Source: Microbispora oryzae (GTDB lineage: Bacteria > Actinomycetota > Actinomycetes > Streptosporangiales > Streptosporangiaceae). From it: a stretch of 64,000 nucleotides of DNA. Location of the stretch: assembly GCF_017896165.1 (NCBI RefSeq), contig NZ_JAFCNB010000008.1:186001-250000 (forward strand). Direction: 5' to 3'. The position numbers and the translations under genes are program-made. The notes below the pieces were generated by a model. It was not told where the DNA came from and ran no database searches. It saw nothing but the letters and a program-made list of their open reading frames with translations. This document shows, in pieces, positions 25,196 to 33,956 of this stretch (positions are counted from its first letter, which is position 1; every line of letters starts with the position of its first letter).

Positions 25196-26791
25196 GTGAG
25201 CGTCATCCATCATCCGGCCGAACGGCGCGGATCCCGATGGCGGGGGCAGCCGGATCACGCGTGGCGCGGGCGGCCGGTCCGCGCCGTCGCGGCTCTCGGC
25301 GTCCCTCCACTCGTCGCCCTGCTGGCCGGCGTGTGGGGCCTCGACCGCGGCTCGATGTGGCAGGACGAGGCCACCACCTATGCCGTGGCCGGTCGCTCAC
25401 TGCCGGAGCTGTGGCGCACCCTCGGCCACGTCGACGCCGTTCACGGGTGCTACTACCTGCTCGTCCACGCCCTGCTGTCGGTCACCGGAGGGTTGCCTCC
25501 CGAGGTGGTGCTGCGCCTGCCGTCCCTGCTGGCGACGGCCGGGGCCGCCGCGGGAGTCGCGGCCATCGGACGGCGGCTCGCGTCGCCCCTCGCCGGGCTC
25601 ATGGCCGGGCTGTTCTACGCCACCGCGCCGGTCGTCGGCTACTACGCCCAGGAGGCCCGGTCGTACGCGCTGGTCGCCGCCGGTGTCGTCCTGGCCTCTC
25701 TGCTGTTCGTCCGGGCGCTGGCGCGGCCCCGCCGGACGGGCGGATGGGCCTGGTACGCGGGGGCGGTCGCCGTGGCGTGCCTGCTCAACCTCTTCGCCGC
25801 CCTCGCCCTCGCCGCCCACGCGGTGACGCTCGTCTGGGCCCGGGCGGAGCGAGCCGCCTGGATCCGCTGGGCCGCGGCCTGCCTGTGCGCGCTGCTCGCG
25901 GTCGCTCCGGTGGCGGGGGCCGGCTTCACGCAGCGTGGGCAGGTGGCGTGGCTGGAGCCGCCCGGCTGGACCACCGTCTCCGACCTCGTCGCCCGCTTCG
26001 CCGGCACCGGCGTCCCGCTCGCGCTCACCGCCGTCCTCGTCGTGGTCGCGGTGGTCGCCGCGCTGATGGTCCGCTCAGGGCGATCAGAACGGCTGGAGCG
26101 CCACGCCGGCCTGCTCGCGCTGGCCCTGCCGCTCGCCGTCGTGCCGCCCGCCCTGCTGCTCGCCGTCTCGGCCTGGATCCAGCCCTTCTACCAGGACCGA
26201 TACGTGCTCTACGCGGTCGCGGGGCTGGCACTGGCCGTCGGCGGAGGCATCGCGGCGGCCGTCCGGCCGCTGCGGTGGGGCGTCCTGCGGCTGGGCGTGG
26301 CCGGTGCGCTCGCGGCGCTGCTGACGGTGCCCGCCCTGCCCGTCCACGAGCGGGCGCGCGAGGTGGCGAGCCGTCCCGACGACCCGGCGGCCGTGGCGCG
26401 GATCATCGCCGCGGGCGCCCGTCCCGGCGACGCGGTGCTGTTCCTGCCGTCGGTGCGCCGCCTGGTGGCGGAGGCCTATCCGGCCGCGTTCCGGAACGTC
26501 CGCGACGTCGCGCTGCGGCGATCCGGCGCCGAGTCCGGCACGCTCGCGGGCCGGGAGCTGGGTGCCGAGCAGCTCCCGGGGTCCGTGGGCGACGCGCCCC
26601 GGGTCTGGGTGATCAGCCGTTCCCATCCCCGCGACGCCGACCTCGCCTCCCCGCAGGACACGGCCAAACGGCTGCTCCTGAAGGAGCGGTACAACCGCCG
26701 CATGTTCACCCGTGTGCTGGGCTACTCCGTACGGCTCTATGTGCGCAAGGGACTCACCCCTTCAGCGAGCCCGCGGTCAGGCCCCCGATGA
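25196..26791 (+). CDS. GT39-like integral membrane glycosyltransferase
   Basis: A 531-residue polytopic protein with about ten TM helices of the ArnT/PMT (GT39) superfamily, which use polyprenyl-phosphate sugars. The first luminal loop has WQDEATTYAVAGRS, with the Asp-Glu pair that is catalytic in this fold; YYLLVHAL and YYAQEARSYAL follow, as in family members. The GTG at 25196 is preceded by GGGGAGA. The C-terminal 150 residues form a soluble domain. It is convergent with the sugar permease gene, overlapping it by 38 bp. The acceptor is unknown. Confidence 0.8.
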   Translation: MSVIHHPAERRGSRWRGQPDHAWRGRPVRAVAALGVPPLVALLAGVWGLDRGSMWQDEATTYAVAGRSLPELWRTLGHVDAVHGCYYLLVHALLSVTGGLPPEVVLRLPSLLATAGAAAGVAAIGRRLASPLAGLMAGLFYATAPVVGYYAQEARSYALVAAGVVLASLLFVRALARPRRTGGWAWYAGAVAVACLLNLFAALALAAHAVTLVWARAERAAWIRWAAACLCALLAVAPVAGAGFTQRGQVAWLEPPGWTTVSDLVARFAGTGVPLALTAVLVVVAVVAALMVRSGRSERLERHAGLLALALPLAVVPPALLLAVSAWIQPFYQDRYVLYAVAGLALAVGGGIAAAVRPLRWGVLRLGVAGALAALLTVPALPVHERAREVASRPDDPAAVARIIAAGARPGDAVLFLPSVRRLVAEAYPAAFRNVRDVALRRSGAESGTLAGRELGAEQLPGSVGDAPRVWVISRSHPRDADLASPQDTAKRLLLKERYNRRMFTRVLGYSVRLYVRKGLTPSASPRSGPR

Positions 26792-27608
26792 GCTGGCGCT
26801 CCGCCACGGCGTAGAAGGCCAGCGCGGGCACCATCGCCATGACGATGTACGCGAGGATGCGCGCCGTGTCAGACGCGAACTGCCCCTGGAACTGCTGGAC
26901 GCCCAGCGGGATGGTCCACATGCTGTCCTCGTTGAAGACCACGAGCGGCAGCAGGAAGTTGTTCCAGCTGGTCACGATGGCGAGGACAGACACGGTGGCG
27001 ATCGCGGGCCGGGCCATCGGCAGCAGGACGCGCCAGAAGAAGCCGAAAGCGGTGCACCCGTCGAGCGTGGCGGCCTCCTCGATCTCCCCCGGGATGGCCC
27101 GGAAGAAGCCGCGCAGGATGATGATCGTCATCGGCAGCCCGAAGGCGGCCTGCGGGAGGATCACTCCCAGCGGGTTGCCCAGCAGCCCGAAGATCCGCAG
27201 CAGCACGAACAGCGGCAGGATCGCCACGGTGAACGGGAACATCAGGCCGGCCGCGAACAGCGTGAACAGCGCTTCGCGGCCCCTGAACGCGAAGCGCGCG
27301 AACACGAAGGCCGCCATGGCCGACACGCCGACGACGATCGCCGCTGTGGCGATCGCGATGAAGGTGCTGTTCCACAGCTGCCGCCAGAACGACCCCGAGC
27401 CCAGCACGTCGGTGTAGTTCTCCGGGACCCACGGGGACGGCAGGCCGAACGGGTTGGTCGACAGCTGCGACGTGGTCTTGAAGCCGCCGACCACCCCGTA
27501 GATCAGCGGGATCGCCACGAACGCGCCGACCACCACGGCGATCAGCTGCAGGATCAGGTGGTTCCTTCCGCGTCGGCCCTGGGAGGGCACCGCGGCCCGG
27601 CGGCTCAT
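26754..27608 (-). CDS. Carbohydrate ABC transporter permease (MalG type)
   Basis: A 284-residue inner-membrane permease with six TM helices. The EAA loop reads EIEEAATLDGCTAFGFFWRV, the coupling motif for the ATPase. It is the last gene of a three-gene importer; its ATG shares ATGA with the stop of the MalF-type permease. No ATP-binding subunit is encoded here, so the importer must use a shared MsiK-like ATPase encoded elsewhere, as is common in actinobacteria. Confidence 0.93.
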   Translation of the reverse strand: MSRRAAVPSQGRRGRNHLILQLIAVVVGAFVAIPLIYGVVGGFKTTSQLSTNPFGLPSPWVPENYTDVLGSGSFWRQLWNSTFIAIATAAIVVGVSAMAAFVFARFAFRGREALFTLFAAGLMFPFTVAILPLFVLLRIFGLLGNPLGVILPQAAFGLPMTIIILRGFFRAIPGEIEEAATLDGCTAFGFFWRVLLPMARPAIATVSVLAIVTSWNNFLLPLVVFNEDSMWTIPLGVQQFQGQFASDTARILAYIVMAMVPALAFYAVAERQLIGGLTAGSLKG

Positions 27609-28537
27609 CTCTGGTCTCGCAGCACGGTGGTCGCTCCTTGGAGGTCGCGGCGCAGGACGAATCTCTGGTAGCCGAGCGCGAAGACGAGGCTGATGAGGAA
27701 CATCACCACGCTGATCGCGCTGGCGTAGCCGACCTGGAAACGCTTGAAGCCGAACTGGACCATGGTCACGGCCATCGTCTCGGACGAATGGGTCGGACCG
27801 CCGTCCGTGATGATCCAGACCAGGTCGAACAGCTGGATCGCCCCGATGACGGACAGGAACACGCTGATCCGGATCGTGGGCCCGAGCAGCGGCAGCGTGA
27901 CATGGCGGAACACCTTCCACCCGGTGGCGCCGTCGATCTGGGCCGCCTCGATCAGCTCGTTGGGGATGCCCTGGCGTCCCGCGATGTAGAGGATCATGTG
28001 GAAGCCGAAGTACTTCCAGAGCATGACCAGGAACAGCGAGAGCAGCACGGTCGACTGGTCGGCGAACCAGTCGAGCCCGCCGAGCCCCACGACCTGGAGG
28101 ATCTGGTTGGCCAGCCCGGACTCCGGTTCGAGGATCATCATGAACAGCACGCCCGTGATGGCCTCGGACAGGACGTACGGCGCGAAGAACAGCAGCCGGT
28201 AAAACGCGCGCCCGCGCAGCTTCTGGTTGAGCAGCAGCGCGAGGCCGAGCGCGATGGGGAGCTGTACGACGAGCGACAAGGCGATCAGGACGGCGCCGTG
28301 CCACAGGTCGCCCTGGAACACCGGGTCGCCGAAGAGGCGCTCGAAGTTGCCCAAGCCCAGGAACTCGGTGGGCAGCCCCCCGAGGCCGTTCCACTTGAAG
28401 AAGCTGGTGTACATGGCGACCGCGATCGGGGCCACCACCAGCAGCAGGAACAGGACGAGGGCGGGGAGAAGGAACAGCAGAATGGTGGTGAACCCCCGGA
28501 GCGCGCGGCTCCGGGGATTCCTGCGACCCGAATTCAC
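27605..28537 (-). CDS. Carbohydrate ABC transporter permease (MalF type)
   Basis: A 310-residue permease with six TM helices and the EAA loop ELIEAAQIDGATGWKVFRHV. The GTG start lies 7 bp after the solute-binding protein stop, and its own stop overlaps the MalG-type gene by 4 bp. A basic N-terminus precedes the first TM helix (about 14-36). It forms the membrane channel with the next gene. Confidence 0.93.
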   Translation of the reverse strand: MNSGRRNPRSRALRGFTTILLFLLPALVLFLLLVVAPIAVAMYTSFFKWNGLGGLPTEFLGLGNFERLFGDPVFQGDLWHGAVLIALSLVVQLPIALGLALLLNQKLRGRAFYRLLFFAPYVLSEAITGVLFMMILEPESGLANQILQVVGLGGLDWFADQSTVLLSLFLVMLWKYFGFHMILYIAGRQGIPNELIEAAQIDGATGWKVFRHVTLPLLGPTIRISVFLSVIGAIQLFDLVWIITDGGPTHSSETMAVTMVQFGFKRFQVGYASAISVVMFLISLVFALGYQRFVLRRDLQGATTVLRDQR

Positions 28538-28544
28538 GCGGCAC

Positions 28545-29831
28545 TTACTCCGACTTCGCCGTCTCCGTGATGGCCTGGGTCACCTGGTCGGGCGTCTTGG
28601 TCCCGGCGATGAGTTCGGCCACGCTGTCGTTGACCTCCTGCCCGACCGCCGGCGGGTACGCCTGGTCGAGGTAGAGCTGGAAGCCGGTCGCGGACGCGAG
28701 GTTCTTCGCCACCACCGACAGGTTGGGGTCGGTCGCCGCGTCCTCCTCGCCCTTCAGCACCGGCAGCACTCCGCCCGATCCCACGGCCTTGCGGTGCTCG
28801 GCGTCGCTGGTGAGGAACTTCAGGAACTCGACGGCCTCCGGCGGCGCGTCGGCGCCGAGCGCGAATCCGCCGCCACCGCCGAACGCCTCGGTGACCGTGC
28901 CCTTGCCGCCTTCCACCGCGGGGAAGGGGAAGAAGCCGAGGTCGTCGCCGATGCCCTTGCCCGACGACTTCTCGACCGCCGGAGCCCACTGGCCCATGAG
29001 TTCCATCGCGGCCTTGCCGTTGCCCATGGTCGCGGCCTGGCCGCCCGGCTTGTCGTAGTCGGCGCCGAGGAAGCCGCGCTGGAACGGCTGGAGGTCGGCG
29101 AGCTCCTTGACCTTCTGCCCCGCCGCCACGAAATCGGGCGTGTTGAAGTTCTTGTCGGTTCCTGCCTTCTGCAGAGCGGGCAGGCCGCCGATCCGCATCG
29201 CGAGGTACGCCCAGTAATAGTGGCCGGGCCACTTGGCCTTGCCGGCGAGGGCGATGGGGGTGATGCCCGCGGCCTTGAGCTTCTTCACGTCGTCGAGCAG
29301 CTGCGTCCAGGTGCCCGGCGGCTCCTCGATGCCGGCCTTCTTGAACAGCGCCTTGTTGTACCAGAAGCCGACCATTCCGATGTCGTACGGCACCGCGTAG
29401 GTCTTGCCGTCGAACTGGTAAGCGGCGAGCGAGGCGTCGGTGAACGTGCTCAGCCACGGCGCGGCCTCGGAGGAAATGTCCTTTACCAGCCCGGCGTCGA
29501 CCTGCTGCTTGAGAACACCGCCACCCCAGGTGTGGAAGATTTGCGGCGCCTTACCTGACTGGGTGAGCGTGGTCAGCTTGGACTTGTAGGCGTCGTTCTC
29601 CGTCGCCACGTTCTTAATCGTGATATTCGGATGAAGAGCCTCGAAGTCCTTCACCGCGGTGGCGTAAACCGTCTTCAAGGGCTCGGTCGTCCCGATGTTC
29701 CACCACTCCACGGTGACTTTGCCGGCGGCCGAGCTTCCGCCTCCGCCGCCTTCACTTCCCGTGGAACTGCAACCCCCGAGGATCAATGCGGACACCGCCA
29801 GAAGCGCCGCACTTCGCCGACACACCGTCAC
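28545..29831 (-). CDS. Sugar ABC transporter substrate-binding lipoprotein
   Basis: A 428-residue family 1 solute-binding protein. The lipobox LILGGC gives a lipid-anchored Cys near residue 21, followed by a Gly/Ser spacer. The mature part starts KVTVEWWNIG and has the family's Trp/Tyr-lined sugar pocket (HTWGGG, WYNKALFKKAGI). GAGGAGG precedes the start. GAAASTTTC boxes in the upstream region suggest xylan-type control, so xylo-oligosaccharides are the favoured but unproven ligand. Confidence 0.92.
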   Translation of the reverse strand: MTVCRRSAALLAVSALILGGCSSTGSEGGGGGSSAAGKVTVEWWNIGTTEPLKTVYATAVKDFEALHPNITIKNVATENDAYKSKLTTLTQSGKAPQIFHTWGGGVLKQQVDAGLVKDISSEAAPWLSTFTDASLAAYQFDGKTYAVPYDIGMVGFWYNKALFKKAGIEEPPGTWTQLLDDVKKLKAAGITPIALAGKAKWPGHYYWAYLAMRIGGLPALQKAGTDKNFNTPDFVAAGQKVKELADLQPFQRGFLGADYDKPGGQAATMGNGKAAMELMGQWAPAVEKSSGKGIGDDLGFFPFPAVEGGKGTVTEAFGGGGGFALGADAPPEAVEFLKFLTSDAEHRKAVGSGGVLPVLKGEEDAATDPNLSVVAKNLASATGFQLYLDQAYPPAVGQEVNDSVAELIAGTKTPDQVTQAITETAKSE

Positions 29832-29852
29832 GGTCGTTCCCTCCTCGATTTA

Positions 29853-30017
29853 GAAACTTTCGACATAGGGCCGATAGTTTCTGCGACGCCGCCGACGCTA
29901 CCTGTGGGAGTTGGCTCAGATCAACGGCTGTTGTGTAGCTGTTACTCGCCAGCGTTCCGGGGCATGCTTCACCAGCGGTTCACGCAATTCAGGAATGCGG
30001 AAATCTGAAAGTTTCAG
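29853..30017. promoter_or_regulatory. GAAASTTTC operator boxes upstream of the sugar importer
   Basis: GAAACTTTC at 29853-29861, GATAGTTTC (one mismatch) at 29873-29881 and GAAAGTTTC at 30007-30015 (inside the 13-bp palindrome CTGAAAGTTTCAG). The first two are 20 bp apart, two helical turns. From memory, similar boxes are known upstream of Streptomyces xylanase and xylo-oligosaccharide uptake genes under LacI-type repressors. The 318-bp gap 29832-30149 otherwise holds only the hairpin at 30078-30120. No LacI gene is adjacent. Confidence 0.6.
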
Positions 30018-30077
30018 ACCGAAAGGGCGGAGGCCGCCGAAATCCCTGGCGAGAATGATCAAGCGGGAGCAGGGAAA

Positions 30078-30120
30078 CGGCCGCGCTCATCGGCGATGGG
30101 CATGCCGATGAGCGCGGCCG
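30078..30120 (-). terminator. Terminator of the conservon operon
   Basis: A perfect 17-bp stem (30078-30094 with 30104-30120) around a 9-nt loop starts 30 nt after the leftward GTPase gene stop. On the minus strand it is followed by TTTCCC. Confidence 0.8.
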
Positions 30121-30149
30121 CGGGTTCCGGCGCGGGCGTCGCCGAGGGG

Positions 30150-30734
30150 TCAGGCCACGGCGTTGGGGCGCCGGCCGTACGCGTGCTGCACGAGAGTGAT
30201 CAGCACTTCCTTGCCCGAGTCCCGGCGGCGCGCGTCGCACAGCAGGACCGGGACTTCGGGGCCGAGGTTCAGGGCGAGCTTCACCTCGTCGAGCTCGAAC
30301 CGGGGCGCGCCGTCGAAGCAGTTGACGGCCACGATGAACGGCGTCCCGCGCCGCTCGAAGTAGTCGACGGACGGGAAGCAGTCGGCGAGCCTGCGGGTGT
30401 CGGCCAGCACGACCGCCCCGAGCGCTCCCCTCGCCAGCTCATCCCAGACGAACCAGAACCTCTCCTGGCCCGGGGTTCCGAAGAGGTACAGCATGAAGTC
30501 GTCGCCGATGCTGATGCGGCCGAAGTCCATGGCGACCGTCGTGGTCGACTTGGCCTCGACTCCGGACAGATCGTCGACGCCCACGCTGCGGTTGGTCAGC
30601 GTCTCCTCGGTGCGCAGCGGCCGGATCTCGGAGACCGATCCCACCATCGTCGTCTTGCCGACACCGAAGCCGCCGGCGATCAGAAGTTTGATCGCCGTGG
30701 GCATCTTGGGGTGGTCAGAGCGCCCTGAGACCAT
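30150..30734 (-). CDS. cvnD: Conservon small GTPase (CvnD-like)
   Basis: A 194-residue Ras-like GTPase of the bacterial MglA/Rup type. The P-loop is GGFGVGKTTMVG, the switch region has GTPGQERFWFVWDEL and the base-recognition motif is the variant NCFDG. The ATG at 30734 gives the usual conservon N-terminus and overlaps the DUF742 gene by 20 bp. With the roadblock, DUF742 and kinase proteins it should form a membrane-associated signalling complex resembling a G-protein system. Confidence 0.9.
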   Translation of the reverse strand: MVSGRSDHPKMPTAIKLLIAGGFGVGKTTMVGSVSEIRPLRTEETLTNRSVGVDDLSGVEAKSTTTVAMDFGRISIGDDFMLYLFGTPGQERFWFVWDELARGALGAVVLADTRRLADCFPSVDYFERRGTPFIVAVNCFDGAPRFELDEVKLALNLGPEVPVLLCDARRRDSGKEVLITLVQHAYGRRPNAVA

Positions 30735-31089
30735 CGAGCACCGCCTTGTACATCCGTTCGTCGAGCACGTCCATCTCCGGCTGCGGTTGCTGCACGGCGA
30801 CGAATCCACGGTCGAACAGGTCGTTGAGAAGCACCCGCACGATGCCGGCGGGCAGATCCATGTGGGCCGCGATCTCGGCCACCGACAGCGGCCTGCGGCA
30901 CAGCCGCACGATCGCGACGTGCTCGGGATCGAGGCCGATCTCGTTCCCGGTCGCGGGCCTGATGGTCACCGCGAGCGAGATCAGGTCGAACCGGTCCGGG
31001 GCGTCGGTGCGCCCCCTGGCGATGACGTACGGGCGGACGGTGGGCGCGTCGAGGAGCCGCTCCTCGTCCGGGTTCCACTCGTTGCTCAT
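30715..31089 (-). CDS. cvnC: DUF742 conservon protein (CvnC-like)
   Basis: A 124-residue protein with the DUF742 core VRPYVIARGRT and a winged-helix-like end (LSVAEIAAHMDLPAGIVRVL, then LNDLFDRGFVAV). The ATG at 31089 shares ATGA with the roadblock gene stop. The HTH look suggests nucleic-acid or protein binding, but the biochemical role of CvnC proteins is not well defined. Confidence 0.9.
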   Translation of the reverse strand: MSNEWNPDEERLLDAPTVRPYVIARGRTDAPDRFDLISLAVTIRPATGNEIGLDPEHVAIVRLCRRPLSVAEIAAHMDLPAGIVRVLLNDLFDRGFVAVQQPQPEMDVLDERMYKAVLDGLRAL

Positions 31090-31502
31090 CGATGCTCGCT
31101 TCCGGAGGTCCGGGCGGGAGAGGTCAGGTACTGTCCCACGCGGGCGACGAGCATGGCCATCTCGTACGCCACGAGGCCGACGTCGGCGTCTCCGCTGCAC
31201 AGGACGGCCAGGCAGGCCCCCTGGCCGGCGACCGTGACGAGCAGGTACGCCGACTTCATCTCGACGATGGTCTGCCGTACGGCGCCGCCCTTGAAGCGCT
31301 CACCCACACCGCGGGCCAGGCTCTGCAGGCCGGAGGCCACGGCGGACAGGTGCTCGGCGTCCTCCTGCCGCAGCCCGCGCGAGGACGCGAGCAGCAGCCC
31401 GTCCGTGGACAGGACGATGCCGTGGTCGGCCTCGCGCACGCGCTCGACCAGGTCGTCCAGCAACCACGCGAGATCCGCGGACGCGCCCGTCTTCTGCGTC
31501 AC
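31086..31502 (-). CDS. cvnB: Roadblock/LC7 conservon protein (CvnB-like)
   Basis: A 138-residue roadblock/LC7 domain protein (LDDLVERVREADHGIVLSTD, then LLLASSRG). Such proteins act as GTPase partners, here presumably for the CvnD-like GTPase. Both ends overlap neighbours by 4 bp (with the kinase upstream and DUF742 downstream), so the four genes are translationally coupled. Confidence 0.92.
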   Translation of the reverse strand: MTQKTGASADLAWLLDDLVERVREADHGIVLSTDGLLLASSRGLRQEDAEHLSAVASGLQSLARGVGERFKGGAVRQTIVEMKSAYLLVTVAGQGACLAVLCSGDADVGLVAYEMAMLVARVGQYLTSPARTSGSEHR

Positions 31503-33751
31503 TGGTCGTCGCTCCCTTCGTTCTGCAGCCTCGCCGCCTCAGACCTGCCTTTCCTTGTGCCCGACTGGAACGACCCCATGATCTTGCGGATGTCCTCGGG
31601 GCTGCGGTCGTCCTCGTCGTCCTCGTCGAGGTCGGCCGTGTTGTCCGCCAGCGCGGGCGCCAGGTTGGCCTGGGGCACCCGGAACGGCAGGCCCGACGGG
31701 GTGAACGACGCCGGAGGCGCTGGCCTCGGCGGTTCTGGCACGACGGGCACGGGAACCACCTCCTGGGCGGGTTCTGGGTCGGCGTCGGGTGCGCCGACAA
31801 GTGCGATCTTCCGTGGCCCCCGCTCCTGCTCGGGGAACGGCCCGGTCCCCTGGGACAGGTCGTCCCCGTCCTCGATGACCAGGTCGATGGGCAGCAGGAC
31901 GACGGCCGTCGTGCCGCCGTACGGGGACGCCTTCAGGGACACCTTGATGCCGTGCCGCTCGGCCAGCCGGCTGACCACGTACAGACCGAGCCGCGCGGTG
32001 CTGGACAGGTTGAAGTCCGGGGGGTTGGCGATCCGCTCGTTGGCCGCGTCGACGTCCTCCGGGCTCATGCCGAGACCGCGGTCCTCGATTTCGAGGGCGT
32101 AGCCGCTGGCCACGACCTGGCCGCCCACCTGCACGGTCGTGTACGGCGGGGAGAAGGAGACGGCGTTCTCGATCAGCTCGGCCAGCAGGTGGATGACGTC
32201 GCCGACCGCCCGGCCGGTGAGGCCCGTCTGCCCCATCGGCATGACCGTCACCCGGGTGTAGTCCTCGACCTCCGCGAGGGCGCCGCGCACGACGTCCACC
32301 ATCGGCACCGAACGGCGCCACGCGCGGGCCGGGGACGCGCCCGACAGAACGATGAGGTTCTCGGCGTTGCGGCGCATGCGGGTGGCGAGGTGGTCGATGC
32401 GGAACAGGTCCTTGAGTTCCTCGGCGTCCGACTCGCGCCGCTCCATGACGTCGAGGAGCGTGAGCTGGCGGTGCACCAGCGACTGCGTGCGCCGGGCCAG
32501 GCTGAGCAGGATGTCGCGGATGCTCTGCCGGAGCTGCGCCTCCTCGACGGCGGTGCGGATCGCGGTCTCCTGCACGGTGTTGAAGGCGGAGCCCACCTGG
32601 CCGATCAGGTCGGTGCCGAACTCCAGCGGCGGCGCCTCCACCCGCACGTCGACCTTCTCGCCCTGCGCGAGGCGGGCCACCACGCCGGGCAGCCGCTCGT
32701 TCGCCAGTTCCAGGGCCGCCGCGCGCAGCTTCTCCAGCTGCGCCACGAGCGCCCGGGCGGTCGTGATCGACAGGACGATCGACGCCACGACGGCGAGGAG
32801 GCCGAGACCGCCCGCGAGCACGAGGCGGACCACGATGCCCGCGCCCACGTCCCCGGCGCGCTGGATGAGGGCGTCGCCGGAGACCTGCAGGGTGCGGGCC
32901 CGGTCGGTCAGCACACCCTGCGCCACCTGCCGCCACTGTTCGGCCGTCACCGGTGGCGTACGCCGGGGCACCGCGTTCTGCGTCAGCATGTCTTCCATCT
33001 GGCGCAGCCGCTGGAACTTGGGCGTGGCCGCCAGGCTGCGGTACGCCTCCTGGTCGACGGTCGGCAGCTCCGCGACCGACTTGTCGGTGAACCACCGCTG
33101 GACGCCGACCAGCTGCGTGAACCGCGCCAGCTCGGCCGGGGCGAACTGTCCCGCGGCCAGGGCGCCCTGCGCGAGCGCGTCCTCCTGGGCGAGCTGCTCC
33201 CGCGCCCGGTTCATCGCGACGTTGCTCTGGGCGTCCCTGGCCACCTGCTCGTCGTCCAAGGACGTGAGCGAGTCGTACATCCGGTAGATCGAGTCGATGA
33301 TCTGGGTGATCGCGTCACCCGTCTGCACCCGGTCCAGGGTGGTCGTGTCGATCGCCTTGCGTGCCTGCGTGAGCCCCTGGAGTTGCTGGAGCGCCTGGTT
33401 CAGCCGGGCCTTGAAGGCGGGGCTGGCCGCCAGGTCGACGTTCTTGCCGCCGGCGAGCCGCTCGAAGTCGGCGAGCACCGAGTCGGTGCGGGCGCGCTGC
33501 CGCTCCAGCTCCTGCCGGGCCCGCGGGCTCGGCGCGGCGACGCGGAGGACGGACAGGCGGCGCTCCTCCTGCAACTCCGTCAGCAGCGGCTGGCTGGGCT
33601 GGATCACGCCGGTGTTGAGGGTGGCGGTCCAGACAAGGGTGACGCCCTCCCGGAGAGTGACCCAGGCCGCGAACGCCCACAGCGCGGTGAGAGACACCAG
33701 CAGAGCCGCGACCTTGGTCCGTATTCGGGAATTGCGGAAACGCATCGACAC
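31499..33751 (-). CDS. cvnA: Conservon sensor kinase-like protein with nitrate/nitrite-sensing-type domain (CvnA-like)
   Basis: A 750-residue membrane protein. TM1 is about 14-31; a helical NIT-type sensor runs to about 300; TM2 (about 305-330) is followed by HAMP and a HATPase with LLAELIENAVSFSPP, EDRGLGM and TARLGLYVVSRLA. The usual phosphorylatable His region is replaced by RRTQSLVHRQLTLLDVMERR, as in conservons. The C-terminal 110 residues are Pro- and acid-rich. The start may be GTG 33751 or ATG 33745. It heads the conservon downstream of the terpene operon on the same strand. Confidence 0.9.
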   Translation of the reverse strand: MSMRFRNSRIRTKVAALLVSLTALWAFAAWVTLREGVTLVWTATLNTGVIQPSQPLLTELQEERRLSVLRVAAPSPRARQELERQRARTDSVLADFERLAGGKNVDLAASPAFKARLNQALQQLQGLTQARKAIDTTTLDRVQTGDAITQIIDSIYRMYDSLTSLDDEQVARDAQSNVAMNRAREQLAQEDALAQGALAAGQFAPAELARFTQLVGVQRWFTDKSVAELPTVDQEAYRSLAATPKFQRLRQMEDMLTQNAVPRRTPPVTAEQWRQVAQGVLTDRARTLQVSGDALIQRAGDVGAGIVVRLVLAGGLGLLAVVASIVLSITTARALVAQLEKLRAAALELANERLPGVVARLAQGEKVDVRVEAPPLEFGTDLIGQVGSAFNTVQETAIRTAVEEAQLRQSIRDILLSLARRTQSLVHRQLTLLDVMERRESDAEELKDLFRIDHLATRMRRNAENLIVLSGASPARAWRRSVPMVDVVRGALAEVEDYTRVTVMPMGQTGLTGRAVGDVIHLLAELIENAVSFSPPYTTVQVGGQVVASGYALEIEDRGLGMSPEDVDAANERIANPPDFNLSSTARLGLYVVSRLAERHGIKVSLKASPYGGTTAVVLLPIDLVIEDGDDLSQGTGPFPEQERGPRKIALVGAPDADPEPAQEVVPVPVVPEPPRPAPPASFTPSGLPFRVPQANLAPALADNTADLDEDDEDDRSPEDIRKIMGSFQSGTRKGRSEAARLQNEGSDDQ

Positions 33752-33817
33752 CCACCCACCGCAAAATCAGGAAACCCCCGGCGGTAGACAGGCATAAACC
33801 CTGACAAACCCCGAGGG

Positions 33818-33926
33818 GCATAGCATTTCTATGCAGAGGCCGCGGAACACTCTAGCAACGGCGCAATTGTTTACTCAAGGTAACCGAAGTCAGTCACAGA
33901 GCAATATGGGCTTTTGTATAAATACA
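33818..33926. promoter_or_regulatory. AT-rich spacer between terpene operon and conservon
   Basis: The 205-bp gap 33752-33956 is markedly AT-rich for this genome. It contains GCATAG-N5-CTATGC (33818-33834) and TGTAT-N2-ATACA (33915-33926). It probably holds the conservon promoter on the minus strand; no clear terminator for the terpene genes was found. Confidence 0.4.
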
Positions 33927-33956
33927 TGCCGTTTAGTACTCATAAAACGCCAGTGA

